Of a stretch of 64,000 bases of DNA, positions 8,384-18,099 are shown one piece after another. The notes under the pieces were generated by a model. That model saw only the letters and a list, made by a program, of their open reading frames with translations, did no database searches and had not been told where the DNA came from. Positions within the stretch are counted from its first letter, which is position 1; each line of letters begins with the position of its first letter. The stretch spans positions 157,141 to 221,140 of the forward strand of contig NZ_KE383973.1 of assembly GCF_000423065.1 (NCBI RefSeq), given 5' to 3'. The stretch is from Christiangramia echinicola DSM 19838 (GTDB taxonomy: Bacteria; Bacteroidota; Bacteroidia; Flavobacteriales; Flavobacteriaceae). The position numbers and the translations under genes are program-made.

Positions 8384-9205
8384 ATGAAAAACTCTAATAG
8401 TATATCTCTATTCTGGTGGAGCGAGGTTAATTTAATGGGGAAAACTAAAGAGAATTATGGGGATCTCTTATCCAAATATTTAGTAGAAAAAATTTCTGGT
8501 AAAAAAGTCAAATGGGTACATCCTAAAAAACAAGCCTGGTTTAAATGGAATAAAACGAATTATTTAAGTACAGGTAGTATTCTAGCACATGCTTCTAAGC
8601 ACAGCGTGGTGTGGGGGAGTGGTGTTGTTGATAAAATGCATTCAATAGATGAAGCAGATTTTAGAGCGGTAAGAGGACCTGAAACTAGAAAATTTCTTCT
8701 TGATTTAGGTTATGAATGCCCCGAAATTTACGGTGATCCGGCAATTTTACTGCCTGAATACTTTTCTCCGAAGCTTCATAAGAAATATCAATTGGGAATT
8801 ATTCCTCATTATGTGGATTATAGAGAAGTAGAAGAGAACTATCGTGGATTCGAGAATATTAAGATTATTGATTTGATGACTATGGATGTTGAAGAAACCA
8901 CGAGGGAAATATTACAATGTGAAAGGATAGTTTCTTCTTCATTGCATGGAGTTATAGTCCCTCATTCCTATGGAATTCCAGCTGTTTGGTTACAATTCTC
9001 CGATAAGGTATTTGGAGATAACATCAAATATTATGACTATTATAAGTCTATAAATATAGAAGATTACAAGGTACCCGATACTGATATTAATTTATTAAAA
9101 AAGGCTAGTGTGGACGAACTTTTTCGAAATAATAGCTCATTGCCAGATCCCATTGTCTTAAATAAATTAAAGGAAGGATTACAAAAATCCTGTCCGTTTA
9201 ATTGA
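8384..9205 (+). CDS. Polysaccharide pyruvyl transferase family protein
   Basis: This is probably a transferase that adds a pyruvate ketal to a sugar, using phosphoenolpyruvate. Family hallmarks are the GDPAILLP motif near residue 122 and SSSLHGVIVPHSYGIPAVW near 184. At 273 residues it is at the short end of the family. It sits between the two ABC exporter genes. A tiny open frame at 8346-8387 overlaps its start by ATGA but has no other support. The family assignment is good; the acceptor sugar cannot be told. Confidence 0.8.
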   Translation: MKNSNSISLFWWSEVNLMGKTKENYGDLLSKYLVEKISGKKVKWVHPKKQAWFKWNKTNYLSTGSILAHASKHSVVWGSGVVDKMHSIDEADFRAVRGPETRKFLLDLGYECPEIYGDPAILLPEYFSPKLHKKYQLGIIPHYVDYREVEENYRGFENIKIIDLMTMDVEETTREILQCERIVSSSLHGVIVPHSYGIPAVWLQFSDKVFGDNIKYYDYYKSINIEDYKVPDTDINLLKKASVDELFRNNSSLPDPIVLNKLKEGLQKSCPFN

Positions 9206-9240
9206 GCAAGATCTCAGATGTAAGCAACGACTTTTAATTA

Positions 9241-10092
9241 ATGGATAGGGAAGCAGAAATAAATAGAGAAAAAAATAAACGTCACTACGAAAGGCTTTAC
9301 GGCAGCCAATCGATTGATAATATTTTATTTTGGATTAAAGATGTAGACAGATTTCTATCAAAATCTCAGGCTAAGGATACAAGCTGGAACGCATTGTACC
9401 GCCAAAATTTTAAAGAAAGCCTTCCTGGTAAAAAGGTTATGGAAATGGGATGTGGAGATTGTGTAAATGCGGCAATCATGGCTGCTTTAGGAGCGGAAGT
9501 TTACGCCAATGACATTGCTGGTGCAAGTGGAATAATTATTGAAAAACTCAATGCGGCCTATGATTTTGAATTCCCAATAAAATTCATTGAAGGTGATTTC
9601 TTAAAAAATAGATTAAAATCAAACCAGTTCGATTTTGTTATAGGAAAGGCTTTTTTACACCATTTGACAATAAATGAGGAGAGTGAATTTTTGAAGGAGA
9701 CTGCACGCTTATTAAAAAAAAATGGGGAAGCCAGATTTTTTGAGCCCGCAGTAAATAGTTGGATCCTTGATGAAATTAGATGGATTATTCCGGTGAAAGG
9801 TCGACCCTCTAAACTGAATAGAAAAAAATTTAAAGTTTGGAAACAAAATGATCCTCATCCTGATCGTTCTTTTAGCTCTCGTCATTTTATAAATGCCGGA
9901 AAAGGCGTTTTTAATGAGGTTCAAATTATACCAGTGGGGGCTCTTGAACGAATTAGCAGAATAATTCCCTACGGAGGCCTGAATTCTAAATATCGAATCT
10001 GGGCATTGAATACTGAGAAAAAGATTCCTAAAAGTATTAATAAATATATTACCAGGAGTCAGTTAATAATTTACAGGAAACCTATTAGATAA
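9241..10092 (+). CDS. Class I SAM-dependent methyltransferase
   Basis: This 283-residue protein has a Rossmann-type methyltransferase core. Motif I (MEMGCGDC) is near residue 68, the acidic end of the second strand (VYANDIAG) near 88, and a motif IV-like FDFVIGKAFLHHL near 130. The family adds methyl groups to sugars or lipids. Given the neighbours, methylation of the exported glycan, perhaps its non-reducing end, is a plausible inference. Its last base overlaps the start of the next methyltransferase gene. Confidence 0.75.
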   Translation: MDREAEINREKNKRHYERLYGSQSIDNILFWIKDVDRFLSKSQAKDTSWNALYRQNFKESLPGKKVMEMGCGDCVNAAIMAALGAEVYANDIAGASGIIIEKLNAAYDFEFPIKFIEGDFLKNRLKSNQFDFVIGKAFLHHLTINEESEFLKETARLLKKNGEARFFEPAVNSWILDEIRWIIPVKGRPSKLNRKKFKVWKQNDPHPDRSFSSRHFINAGKGVFNEVQIIPVGALERISRIIPYGGLNSKYRIWALNTEKKIPKSINKYITRSQLIIYRKPIR

Positions 10093-10910
10093 TGAGTCAG
10101 GTTTTATCCTTTAATAAAGTAAAATTAAAATCCTTTCTAAAAAGAATTAAATATTATATTCTTCAGAGAGTATATGCCACTCCCAGTAAGGAACAGCTGA
10201 GATCATTTATTGATGAACTGAAGCCAGTAAAGACGAATTTTAATCTCATAAGATTAGGAGGAGAACTGGATGGTGGTTATCTTATTCCTGATGATCTTAT
10301 AGGAGTTAATGTCTGTTTTTCTGCTGGGGTAGGACCTAGCAGTGATTTTGAAAAGGACTGTGCAGACCGTGGTATGAAAATTTATATGGCCGATGCTTCG
10401 GTTTCAGGTCCGGCAATAAAGGATGAACGTTTTAATTTTATTAAAAAATTTATAGGACCAAAAAACCGAAAGGACTTTATAACTTTGGAAAAATGGGTGT
10501 CTTCAACAAAAATGGATAGTGAGAATGAGCTGCTTTTACAAATGGATATTGAAGGTCATGAGTATGCCGCAATTGCAGGCCTGTTACCTGAATTATTAAA
10601 AAAATTCCGTGTCATAATCCTGGAAGTTCACCGTCTCGGAGCAATAGGATTTCCCTATTTTTATCAGCAGAATAAAACAATGTTCGATAAGTTAAATTTG
10701 CATCACCAATGTGTGCATATACATCCTAATAATTGTTGTGGGGTTAGAACCATAAAGGGATTGGATGTTCCAGTAGCTGCTGAATTTACCTTTTTACGGA
10801 AAGACAGAATAAGCAAAATAGATCGCATAGAAGGTTTACCACATCCATTGGATAGGAAAAATATTGCTCGCAAAGAAAATCTTGATCTCTCTGAAATCTG
10901 GTACCGGTGA
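10092..10910 (+). CDS. FkbM-type methyltransferase
   Basis: This 272-residue protein resembles FkbM-family O-methyltransferases. It has a GGELDGGYLIPDD entry motif near residue 55, FSAGVGPSSDFEKD near 76, and LLQMDIEGHEYAAI near 148, which is the family's DIEGxE signature. Its ATG overlaps the preceding stop by one base, so two methyltransferases are translationally coupled just before wzt. In ABC-exported O-antigens, terminal methylation often ends chain growth and is recognised by the Wzt C-terminal domain; that this pair does so is inference. Confidence 0.72.
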   Translation: MSQVLSFNKVKLKSFLKRIKYYILQRVYATPSKEQLRSFIDELKPVKTNFNLIRLGGELDGGYLIPDDLIGVNVCFSAGVGPSSDFEKDCADRGMKIYMADASVSGPAIKDERFNFIKKFIGPKNRKDFITLEKWVSSTKMDSENELLLQMDIEGHEYAAIAGLLPELLKKFRVIILEVHRLGAIGFPYFYQQNKTMFDKLNLHHQCVHIHPNNCCGVRTIKGLDVPVAAEFTFLRKDRISKIDRIEGLPHPLDRKNIARKENLDLSEIWYR

Positions 10911-10956
10911 TAAAATTTTATAGAGACTTTAATACTTTTTAATAAGAATAGAATTT

Positions 10957-12219
10957 ATGGGCACAATCCTTAAAGCCGAAAACATATCTAAGCAATATCG
11001 TCTGGGCACCGTAGGTTCTGGCACGCTGGGTGATGATTTAAAACGCTGGTGGTATGCTGTAAGAGGAAAAGAAGACCCGTTTTTAAAAATTGGATCTGAA
11101 AATGATCGCAGAATCAAAGCTGATAGCGATTATGTCTGGGCGCTGAGAGATATTAATTTTGAGGTTGAGCAGGGAGAAGTGCTTGGGATCATTGGCAAGA
11201 ATGGCGCTGGAAAATCTACCTTATTGAAATTACTATCAAGAGTAACCTCGCCCACTACAGGCAGTATCAAAACAAAGGGGCGTATTGCCTCATTGCTGGA
11301 AGTAGGTACCGGATTTCACGGAGAACTTACAGGAAGGGAGAACATTTTTATGAACGGCGCGGTATTGGGAATGACCAAAACCGAAATTAAATCGAAGCTG
11401 GATGAGATCATTGCCTTTTCTGGTTGTGAAAAATATATAGATACGCCAGTAAAACGCTACAGCAGCGGAATGACCGTAAGACTAGGTTTTGCCGTTGCTG
11501 CCCACCTGGAGCCTGAGATCCTTGTGGTAGATGAGGTTTTGGCTGTAGGTGATGCCGAGTTTCAGAAAAAAGCCATTGGTAAAATGCAGGACTTATCTAG
11601 AGGTGAAGGAAGTACCGTCCTATTTGTTAGTCATAATATGGCTAGTGTTAAAAGTCTTTGTACGGATACAATAATTTTAGAAAACGGAGTAGTGACTTAT
11701 CGAGGAAAACCTGAAACGGCGATAGACCATTATTTAGATAACCAAATAAATTATTCGGAAAGCTTATACAAGAATAATAGCCCCAAATTCACTGATATTT
11801 TAGAGTTAAAAACAGTTGGTTCAAAAAATCAAATTAAGAATGTCTTTAAAGTAGATGATCAAATTAAGGTAAATCTTATTTTTAGAGTTGATTCCAAATA
11901 CCTTTCACAAAATCCAATTATAGGCATTCGTATTACTAATAAAAATTCCATAACTGTATTTACTACTCAAATTGAATTAAAATCATTGCCTACAAAAATA
12001 GGAGAAAATACAGTAGAACTTAAATTTCCAAAAAAGCTTTTAGTACCTAATCATTATACCATTAGCCTTGGTTTTCATATCCCCAATAAAGAGATTATTA
12101 GTAAAAAAGATTCAATTTCTAGCTTTACTGTGGAAGAAACCGGATCAGAATTTCATATTTATAGGAATAATAATTACGGTTGTGTATTTGTTGACTGTAA
12201 ATGGTCACTTATTGAATAA
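10957..12219 (+). CDS. wzt: ABC polysaccharide exporter ATPase with glycan-binding C-terminus
   Basis: This is the ATP-binding subunit partnering the permease at 7462. Walker A (GKNGAGKST) is near residue 79, signature YSSGMTVRLGF near 167, Walker B (ILVVDEVLAVGD) near 187 and the switch His (SHN) near 225. Residues about 265-420 form an extra C-terminal domain of the Wzt type, a beta-sandwich that binds the finished glycan. The ATPase half is GC-richer (34 of 60 bases at 11461-11520) than the C-terminal half (17 of 60 at 11881-11940), which suggests the recognition domain was exchanged separately. Confidence 0.92.
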   Translation: MGTILKAENISKQYRLGTVGSGTLGDDLKRWWYAVRGKEDPFLKIGSENDRRIKADSDYVWALRDINFEVEQGEVLGIIGKNGAGKSTLLKLLSRVTSPTTGSIKTKGRIASLLEVGTGFHGELTGRENIFMNGAVLGMTKTEIKSKLDEIIAFSGCEKYIDTPVKRYSSGMTVRLGFAVAAHLEPEILVVDEVLAVGDAEFQKKAIGKMQDLSRGEGSTVLFVSHNMASVKSLCTDTIILENGVVTYRGKPETAIDHYLDNQINYSESLYKNNSPKFTDILELKTVGSKNQIKNVFKVDDQIKVNLIFRVDSKYLSQNPIIGIRITNKNSITVFTTQIELKSLPTKIGENTVELKFPKKLLVPNHYTISLGFHIPNKEIISKKDSISSFTVEETGSEFHIYRNNNYGCVFVDCKWSLIE

Positions 12220-13319
12220 TGAGAGTTCTTATAATTAACGATACTAGAATAGAAAATAACCCAGGATGTCATGCAACTGTTAATTCATTAATTGATTTTG
12301 TATCAGACACATTAACTGAATCAAATATTGAGACCTTACCTTTAGGCGAAGGTTATGAATTTTTTCTGAGAAAAGATCTTTTTAGAAAAAAAAAGTTTTC
12401 ATTCTTGAGACCTAGATATAGAATAAAAAATGAATTTCAGTATACTCTATGGGAAAGAGTTGTGTTAGGTACTTTTCGAAATAAATATTCGCCTTTTCTC
12501 CAAAAGTTTGACTTAATAATTATTAACATGGAAGGAACAATCCACCATAATAGTATTGGTGGTTTGACTCTTTTGGCATTTTGTAATTTAGCAAGCCTTT
12601 GTGAAAAAAAGATTGCTATGGTAAATGGTAGTTACCAAGAAATGGATGAAAAATTTCTGAATATTTTATCTAAAAGAGTTCATTTTCTTTCTTTAAGGGA
12701 ATCAATATCTTATGATATTCTCTCTGCAAAGTTAGATAATATTAATATTATTCCTGATTTTGCTTTAAATGCTAATATTTTCGAGGTGTATAGAGGAACT
12801 CATTCCTTCTCAAAACATGTCAATTATTGTCTTTATACCCCAGGTGTATTAGGAGCTTATCCTCAACAAAAAAATGGTAGATCTTTAGAAAAGATTTCTC
12901 AGGATATTAATGAGATTAAAAAGTTGGGCTATGTACCTGTATTCTTGAAAATTGAACAGAAAGAAAATATTATTGAGAAATTTTTATTGAACAAGGGTAT
13001 AAAATGTTATTCTGTTGATGACCAGCTAAATTCTACTAATATTGGAAGTTTCCTAGAAGAATTCGATATTGTGATTACTGGCCGCTACCACATTGGTATT
13101 TTTGGCTTAATGAGTAAAGTTCCAACTTTTTTTCTGCCATCCAATACCCATAAAATAGAGGGATTTTTAAAAATGATTGGAAGGGAAGAATTATTTATTG
13201 AAAATATTCGCAAAATATCAACTATTAAAAGCGAAGGGGAAGAGGTTGATTTTACTCGTTTCAATGATCATTTCAAATTTTTTAAAAAGTTTCTTATTTC
13301 AGTTGATGAAGAAATTTAA
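12219..13319 (+). CDS. Polysaccharide pyruvyl transferase family protein
   Basis: This 366-residue protein carries the pyruvyl-transferase C-terminal signature ITGRYHIGIFGLMSKVPTF near residues 286-304. An N-terminal Rossmann-like half contains FDLIIINMEGTIHH. It overlaps the wzt stop by one base and the next gene by 14 bases. It differs strongly from the pyruvyl transferase at 8384, so the two probably act on different sugars or one has another role. The region is very AT-rich. Confidence 0.7.
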   Translation: MRVLIINDTRIENNPGCHATVNSLIDFVSDTLTESNIETLPLGEGYEFFLRKDLFRKKKFSFLRPRYRIKNEFQYTLWERVVLGTFRNKYSPFLQKFDLIIINMEGTIHHNSIGGLTLLAFCNLASLCEKKIAMVNGSYQEMDEKFLNILSKRVHFLSLRESISYDILSAKLDNINIIPDFALNANIFEVYRGTHSFSKHVNYCLYTPGVLGAYPQQKNGRSLEKISQDINEIKKLGYVPVFLKIEQKENIIEKFLLNKGIKCYSVDDQLNSTNIGSFLEEFDIVITGRYHIGIFGLMSKVPTFFLPSNTHKIEGFLKMIGREELFIENIRKISTIKSEGEEVDFTRFNDHFKFFKKFLISVDEEI

Positions 13320-14562
13320 AGTCGAAAAATATCTGATTGCGAAAATTAAGAAATATGTATTTCGTAATAGTAGCATATTATCTATTAATTCTGAATTCGG
13401 GATAAAAGAATTTTTAGATTTTATCATTAGGAATATCTCAAAATTTTTTAGCCCCTCTAAGATTATTTTAAACTTATTAATTACTTCTAAGACCGAAGTA
13501 AGAGTATTTCTACCATTATCAAAATTTTTATTGAATAACCCTAATTTTGAATTAAATATAATTTATTTAGCAGACGCTCGATTTGAAAAGACCGATGAAA
13601 ATGCGTTTAGAAATTCCAGTAATATAAATATTATTTTTCACTGTCTTCCCATTCTATTTTCGTTTGATAGACGAAACCATATTAACTTAGTTTGTCTTGA
13701 TTTCGAATTTTATCAAAGAGAGCATTCAAAAGGAATTTCTTTGATTCGTCATATAAGGGAGAAAAAGGGAAAAACAATATGTATTCAACATGGTGGTATT
13801 CAGAACGATAATGCTATTGGCCAAAGTACTTCCTTGTCGGAATATTTAATTGTTTACGGCAGCTACATGAAAAACAAATTAGTTAGTATTGGAAGAGAAC
13901 AATCCAAAATTTTTATTTCAGGGAACCCACTTCATGATGAATTTTTTTCGAAAAAAAGTGATTCCAATTTATTTGAACCCAACAACAAAAAAAATATCCT
14001 TTTAGCAACCTGCTTACATACGGAATACGGATATAGGCAGGATGAAAAAAAATCATATTCTGATTATATTCAAAAAATCTACAGTAGTATAGATTTCGAA
14101 AAATATAATTTAATTATCAAAATGCATCCTTATGATGATGCAATTCAAAATATTTATAAGATAGAGAGAAATAAACTTGGAATTAAAAGCGATTCTGTAA
14201 AGATTTTCGAAGCCAACGATTATAAATTTAATACATATAAATTAATTAAGGATTGTCATCTATTATTAAGTAGATCATCGACGGTTATAGAAGAAGCACT
14301 TATAATTAGTAAAAAAGTAATTGCTTTTGATTTATATAATGATGGACCAAGTAAGGAATATTCAATCCTTGAACGGTACGCTCATTATAAACGAGTTGTT
14401 GGAGTAAATGCTGATTTAAAATCAGAGATTGAAAAAATGATTAATATTTCAGATGAGTTTACGTTGAATACTGAAATAATTGAAAAAGTTGGGTTTAAAT
14501 TAGATGGAAAGTCAACAGAGAGAGTTGTCGGGATTATAGAGCAAATTAGTTGTTTTAATTGA
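13306..14562 (+). CDS. Putative GT-B glycosyl- or glycerophosphotransferase
   Basis: This protein has 418 residues from ATG 13306. The frame is open further upstream to 13177, but that part lies inside the previous gene and a start overlapping it by only 14 bases fits the spacing of the locus. Visible motifs are ICIQHGG near residue 159, ISGNPLHDEF near 204, LIIKMHPYDD near 268 and SRSSTVIEEALI near 323. Together they recall GT-B enzymes such as CDP-glycerol glycerophosphotransferases and capsule transferases. The exact reaction is unknown. Composition is extremely AT-rich (14 of 60 GC at 13381-13440). Confidence 0.6.
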   Translation: MKKFKVEKYLIAKIKKYVFRNSSILSINSEFGIKEFLDFIIRNISKFFSPSKIILNLLITSKTEVRVFLPLSKFLLNNPNFELNIIYLADARFEKTDENAFRNSSNINIIFHCLPILFSFDRRNHINLVCLDFEFYQREHSKGISLIRHIREKKGKTICIQHGGIQNDNAIGQSTSLSEYLIVYGSYMKNKLVSIGREQSKIFISGNPLHDEFFSKKSDSNLFEPNNKKNILLATCLHTEYGYRQDEKKSYSDYIQKIYSSIDFEKYNLIIKMHPYDDAIQNIYKIERNKLGIKSDSVKIFEANDYKFNTYKLIKDCHLLLSRSSTVIEEALIISKKVIAFDLYNDGPSKEYSILERYAHYKRVVGVNADLKSEIEKMINISDEFTLNTEIIEKVGFKLDGKSTERVVGIIEQISCFN

Positions 14563-14567
14563 TTATT

Positions 14568-15452
14568 ATGAATGATCCAAAAATTTCGATAATAACACCT
14601 TCATACAATCAGGGTGAATATTTGGAGGATACTATAAACTCTGTTTTGGGGCAATCTTATCCTAATTTAGAATATATGATTTTCGATGGTGGAAGTGAGG
14701 ATGAATCTGTGAACGTTATTAAAAAGTATCAGGATAAAATCACATATTGGGAGTCTAAAAAGGATAAGGGTCAATCTCATGCAATTAATAAAGGTTTTTC
14801 CCAATGTACAGGAGAAATATTAATGTGGTTGAATAGTGACGATATTTTATTACCTAACATCCTGCACTTCATTGCCCAGCAATACTTAAAAAAAGGGGAT
14901 GGAATATTTTTTGGAAATTGCATTCAGTTTAAAGAATTAATGCCTCATGGAATTGTAGCTCATGGTAGCAATGTTATTGCTAAGGAAAAGAATATCCCAT
15001 TAGAGCTAGCAGATACCATTATTCAACCTTCGTCTTTTTGGAGTAAAAAGGTGTGGAATGAAAATAAGGATTTAAATGAAAATTTTCACTATGGCTTTGA
15101 TTGGGAATGGTTCCTTAGAGCTAAAAAGAATGGAATTCCATTTTATTCGTTCAATAAACCTATTTCCCTTTATCGTATTCATGATAATCACAAAACTGGA
15201 GTCGGAGGTAAGGAAAGACAGCAAGAACTATTGGAAATTTATTTATTATATAGTCCTTTCTACGCCAAATTGTATAAATTAATGATGAAGGAAGATTTTA
15301 CATTTTCATTTTTTGAAAAAATACTTTTTCGTTTATACCAATTGTATTCCAAAAGCGAACTTTCTAAAACTCACTTTTTAAAAATTATTCGCAAAAAAGA
15401 ATATGAACCCTATTCTGTAAGAGAAATAAACATCATTAGAAGTATGTTATAG
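14568..15452 (+). CDS. Family 2 glycosyltransferase
   Basis: This is a GT-A fold transferase of family GT2 with 294 residues. The N-terminal strand ISIITPSYNQGEYLEDTI starts near residue 5, FDGGSEDES near 40, and the metal-binding WLNSDDILL near 87. A TTG three codons upstream (14559) is also in frame, but it overlaps the previous stop and lies before the typical start. The acceptor and donor are unknown. Confidence 0.85.
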   Translation: MNDPKISIITPSYNQGEYLEDTINSVLGQSYPNLEYMIFDGGSEDESVNVIKKYQDKITYWESKKDKGQSHAINKGFSQCTGEILMWLNSDDILLPNILHFIAQQYLKKGDGIFFGNCIQFKELMPHGIVAHGSNVIAKEKNIPLELADTIIQPSSFWSKKVWNENKDLNENFHYGFDWEWFLRAKKNGIPFYSFNKPISLYRIHDNHKTGVGGKERQQELLEIYLLYSPFYAKLYKLMMKEDFTFSFFEKILFRLYQLYSKSELSKTHFLKIIRKKEYEPYSVREINIIRSML

Positions 15453-15475
15453 TTTTATCATATTAATTTTTTGGG

Positions 15476-16237
15476 ATGTCTAAAAATCCATTAATTTCTA
15501 TAATTACCGTAAACCTTAATGATGTTAGGGGTTTAGATCGAACTCTAAGAAGTGTACTTAGTCAAACCTGGCAAGAATTTGAATATATCGTTATAGATGG
15601 TGGCTCATCTGACGGTAGTAGGGAACTTATTGAAACATATGATAACAGAATAAGTGAGTGGTTAAGTGAACCGGACAGTGGTATTTATAATGCTATGAAC
15701 AAGGGAATTAAAATGGCGAATGGAAGTTATTTTTTATTTCTTAATTCGGGAGATGAATTATTTAACTCTACAGTCCTAGAAGAAAATTTAGAACATTTTC
15801 AATCTTTTGATATTATATATTTCGACATATTACTGGTTTTTAATAATGAAACAAAAGTTCATAAATATCCCCCAATTCTGAATTTTTCTACTTTTCGAAA
15901 TGGAGCCATCGGTCATCCTACGAGTTTTATTAAACGGGACTTATTTAGTAGCGTAGGCTATTATGATGAAAATTTGAAAATAGTCGCTGATTGGAAATTC
16001 TATTTTTATGCAGTGGTGAAGTATAATTGCAGCTATAAAAAGGTTAATACGGTACTATCTAAATTTTATATGGATGGTATAAGCTCTACAAATTTAAAGC
16101 TACTCGAAAAGGAAAGAAAAATGGTTTTAAGGGAAGAGTTTTTTGCCCATTTTAATAATGCAAAAAAGAAAACTCTGTTGGATCATTTAGTAATTAACAG
16201 CAAGAAAATTCTGAAAATTTTTTCCAGGACTATATAG
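15476..16237 (+). CDS. Family 2 glycosyltransferase
   Basis: This is a GT2 enzyme of 253 residues close to the WcaA/WcaE type. It shows ISIITVNLNDVRGLDRTLRS at residues 7-26, VIDGGSSDGS near 40, the nucleotide-sugar contact SEPDSGIYNAMNKGI near 64 and FLNSGDEL near 91. It follows another GT2 gene with a 23-base gap in the same direction. Confidence 0.85.
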   Translation: MSKNPLISIITVNLNDVRGLDRTLRSVLSQTWQEFEYIVIDGGSSDGSRELIETYDNRISEWLSEPDSGIYNAMNKGIKMANGSYFLFLNSGDELFNSTVLEENLEHFQSFDIIYFDILLVFNNETKVHKYPPILNFSTFRNGAIGHPTSFIKRDLFSSVGYYDENLKIVADWKFYFYAVVKYNCSYKKVNTVLSKFYMDGISSTNLKLLEKERKMVLREEFFAHFNNAKKKTLLDHLVINSKKILKIFSRTI

Positions 16238-16255
16238 AGATCTACATAATTTTTT

Positions 16256-17098
16256 ATGAAAAAATTGGTTTATATTATTTTAGAAAGATTAGGACTAAAT
16301 AGAGTCATTCATAAAGGTATTTTAAAATTGAAGTATTTTAAATTATGGTTGATTTTAACTTTTTCATCAAAATTTAAACGTTACCAAAAGAATGATCCTA
16401 AGACCTATCCTATAATAATTATTAGTTTTAATCAATTAGAATATATAAAGAAATTAATACAATTCTTACAGGCTTCGGGATATAAAAATATTATTATTAT
16501 TGATAATAATTCCAAATATCCACCTTTAATTAAATACTTGAGAGAACTTGAAAAGGATTTAATTGTTCATCGTTTAAAATATAATTATGGGCATAAGGTC
16601 TTTTGGAAAATCACTAGGTTTTATAAATTATACGGGAGAGGTTATTATGCAGTAACAGATGCAGATATTTTGCCGAATTCGGATTGTCCAAAGGATTTTA
16701 TGCATCAATTTAAATTGGTTCTTGATTCTAATCCCGAGTACACCAAAGTTGGTTTTAGTTTAAATTTAAATGACATCCCTTTTTATAACCCGCACAGAGA
16801 CAAAATTTTAAAATGGGAATCTAAATTCTGGAAGACAAAAGATGAAAATGGAAACTTTATAGCGGATATTGATACCACTTTTGCACTTTATAGGCCAAAT
16901 TTTTTTTTTGAAATAAAAAATAGATTTTACAAAGCTATAAGGCTTAAACCGCCGTATAGTGCGAGGCATGGTGGTTGGGATATAGATCCTTCGAATCTAA
17001 CAGAGGAACAGACTTTCTATATGGAAAGTGTAAATAGTTCAAGTTCCTGGAGGATAGATGCAGAAGGTGAATTAATAGATTCTAAATATTTAACTTAA
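16256..17098 (+). CDS. Putative glycosyltransferase, GT-A fold
   Basis: This 280-residue protein has a GT2-like strand YPIIIISFNQLEYIKKLIQF near residue 51, IIIDNNSKYPPL near 76 and VTDADILPN near 127, a likely DxD metal site. It resembles small transferases found in capsule loci but no specific family member is recognised. Very AT-rich. Confidence 0.65.
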   Translation: MKKLVYIILERLGLNRVIHKGILKLKYFKLWLILTFSSKFKRYQKNDPKTYPIIIISFNQLEYIKKLIQFLQASGYKNIIIIDNNSKYPPLIKYLRELEKDLIVHRLKYNYGHKVFWKITRFYKLYGRGYYAVTDADILPNSDCPKDFMHQFKLVLDSNPEYTKVGFSLNLNDIPFYNPHRDKILKWESKFWKTKDENGNFIADIDTTFALYRPNFFFEIKNRFYKAIRLKPPYSARHGGWDIDPSNLTEEQTFYMESVNSSSSWRIDAEGELIDSKYLT

Positions 17099-17153
17099 CT
17101 CAGCAATACGTTTAGGCAATTAAATTTAGTACATAAAATCCCATACAAATTAT

Positions 17154-18095
17154 ATGATGCATGCTCCACAGGTAAGTGTAATTGTACCTAATTATAATCA
17201 CCAAAAATTTTTACCAAAACGATTAGATAGTATATTTAATCAAACCTATCAGAATTTTGAAGTAATTCTGATGGATGATGCTTCCAGTGATGAAAGTGTA
17301 AAAATCCTAAAAAACTACAATAACCATCCAAAGGTTTCACATCTCGTTATTAATGCACTTAATTCCGGCTCACCATTTCATCAATGGAAGAAAGGTATTG
17401 ATTTGGCCATCGGAGAGTTTATCTGGATAGCGGAAAGCGATGATTATTGTGATTATAACTTCTTGGAAGAACTAATAAGTTTAACTAGGAGTTATAATCT
17501 TAAACACGAAAATGGCGTAATTTACTCACAATCCTATGACGTAAATGAATATGGAGAAATAATTAAAAGTAGATTGGATTATACCGCTGATTTTGACCCT
17601 AATATTTGGAGTAAAACTTTTAAATTATCCGGAAAAGATTTTATAGATAAGTATTTAAAAGTAAAAAATGTTATACCTAATGCCAGTGCTGTATTATTCA
17701 AAAAATCGTTAGTAGATAAAAGTACTTTTGCTCTTAATTTATTGAATATGAGAATGTGTGGAGATTGGCTATTTTGGATTAGACTATGCAATAAAACTAA
17801 TGTTGGTTTTTTATCTAAACCACTAAATTATTTTAGAGGTCATGATTACAGTTCCAGAATTCACGACACCAAGGATAAAAAAATCAATCGCCTTATAGAG
17901 GAGTCTGTTATAAGGAGATATTTGCAAACCAATAAGGTGGCTCAAAAAGAAGAAAATGAAAGATTACTTCGCAAGTGGTTTCAACTCCAAACAAAATACG
18001 ATTTAATAATGGGAAGAATTTTTAAAATTGGTTCAGGTAAGTATGATTATTTTCGCTTACTAAAGGAATTTCTTATTTATAAACTAAATATATAA
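17154..18095 (+). CDS. Family 2 glycosyltransferase
   Basis: This GT2 enzyme has 313 residues. VSVIVPNYNHQKFLPKRLDS lies near residue 6, LMDDASSDESV near 39 and IAESDDYC near 90. Two adjacent ATG codons (17154 and 17157) could serve as start. The C-terminal 80 residues are charged and lack a clear domain. The next gene starts with GTG four bases after the stop. Confidence 0.83.
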   Translation: MMHAPQVSVIVPNYNHQKFLPKRLDSIFNQTYQNFEVILMDDASSDESVKILKNYNNHPKVSHLVINALNSGSPFHQWKKGIDLAIGEFIWIAESDDYCDYNFLEELISLTRSYNLKHENGVIYSQSYDVNEYGEIIKSRLDYTADFDPNIWSKTFKLSGKDFIDKYLKVKNVIPNASAVLFKKSLVDKSTFALNLLNMRMCGDWLFWIRLCNKTNVGFLSKPLNYFRGHDYSSRIHDTKDKKINRLIEESVIRRYLQTNKVAQKEENERLLRKWFQLQTKYDLIMGRIFKIGSGKYDYFRLLKEFLIYKLNI

Positions 18096-18099
18096 TGCC

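Noticed and set aside
8346..8387. 13-codon frame overlapping the pyruvyl transferase start
   Set aside because: It ends in ATGA with the gene, but is too short and lacks any promoter or conservation evidence.
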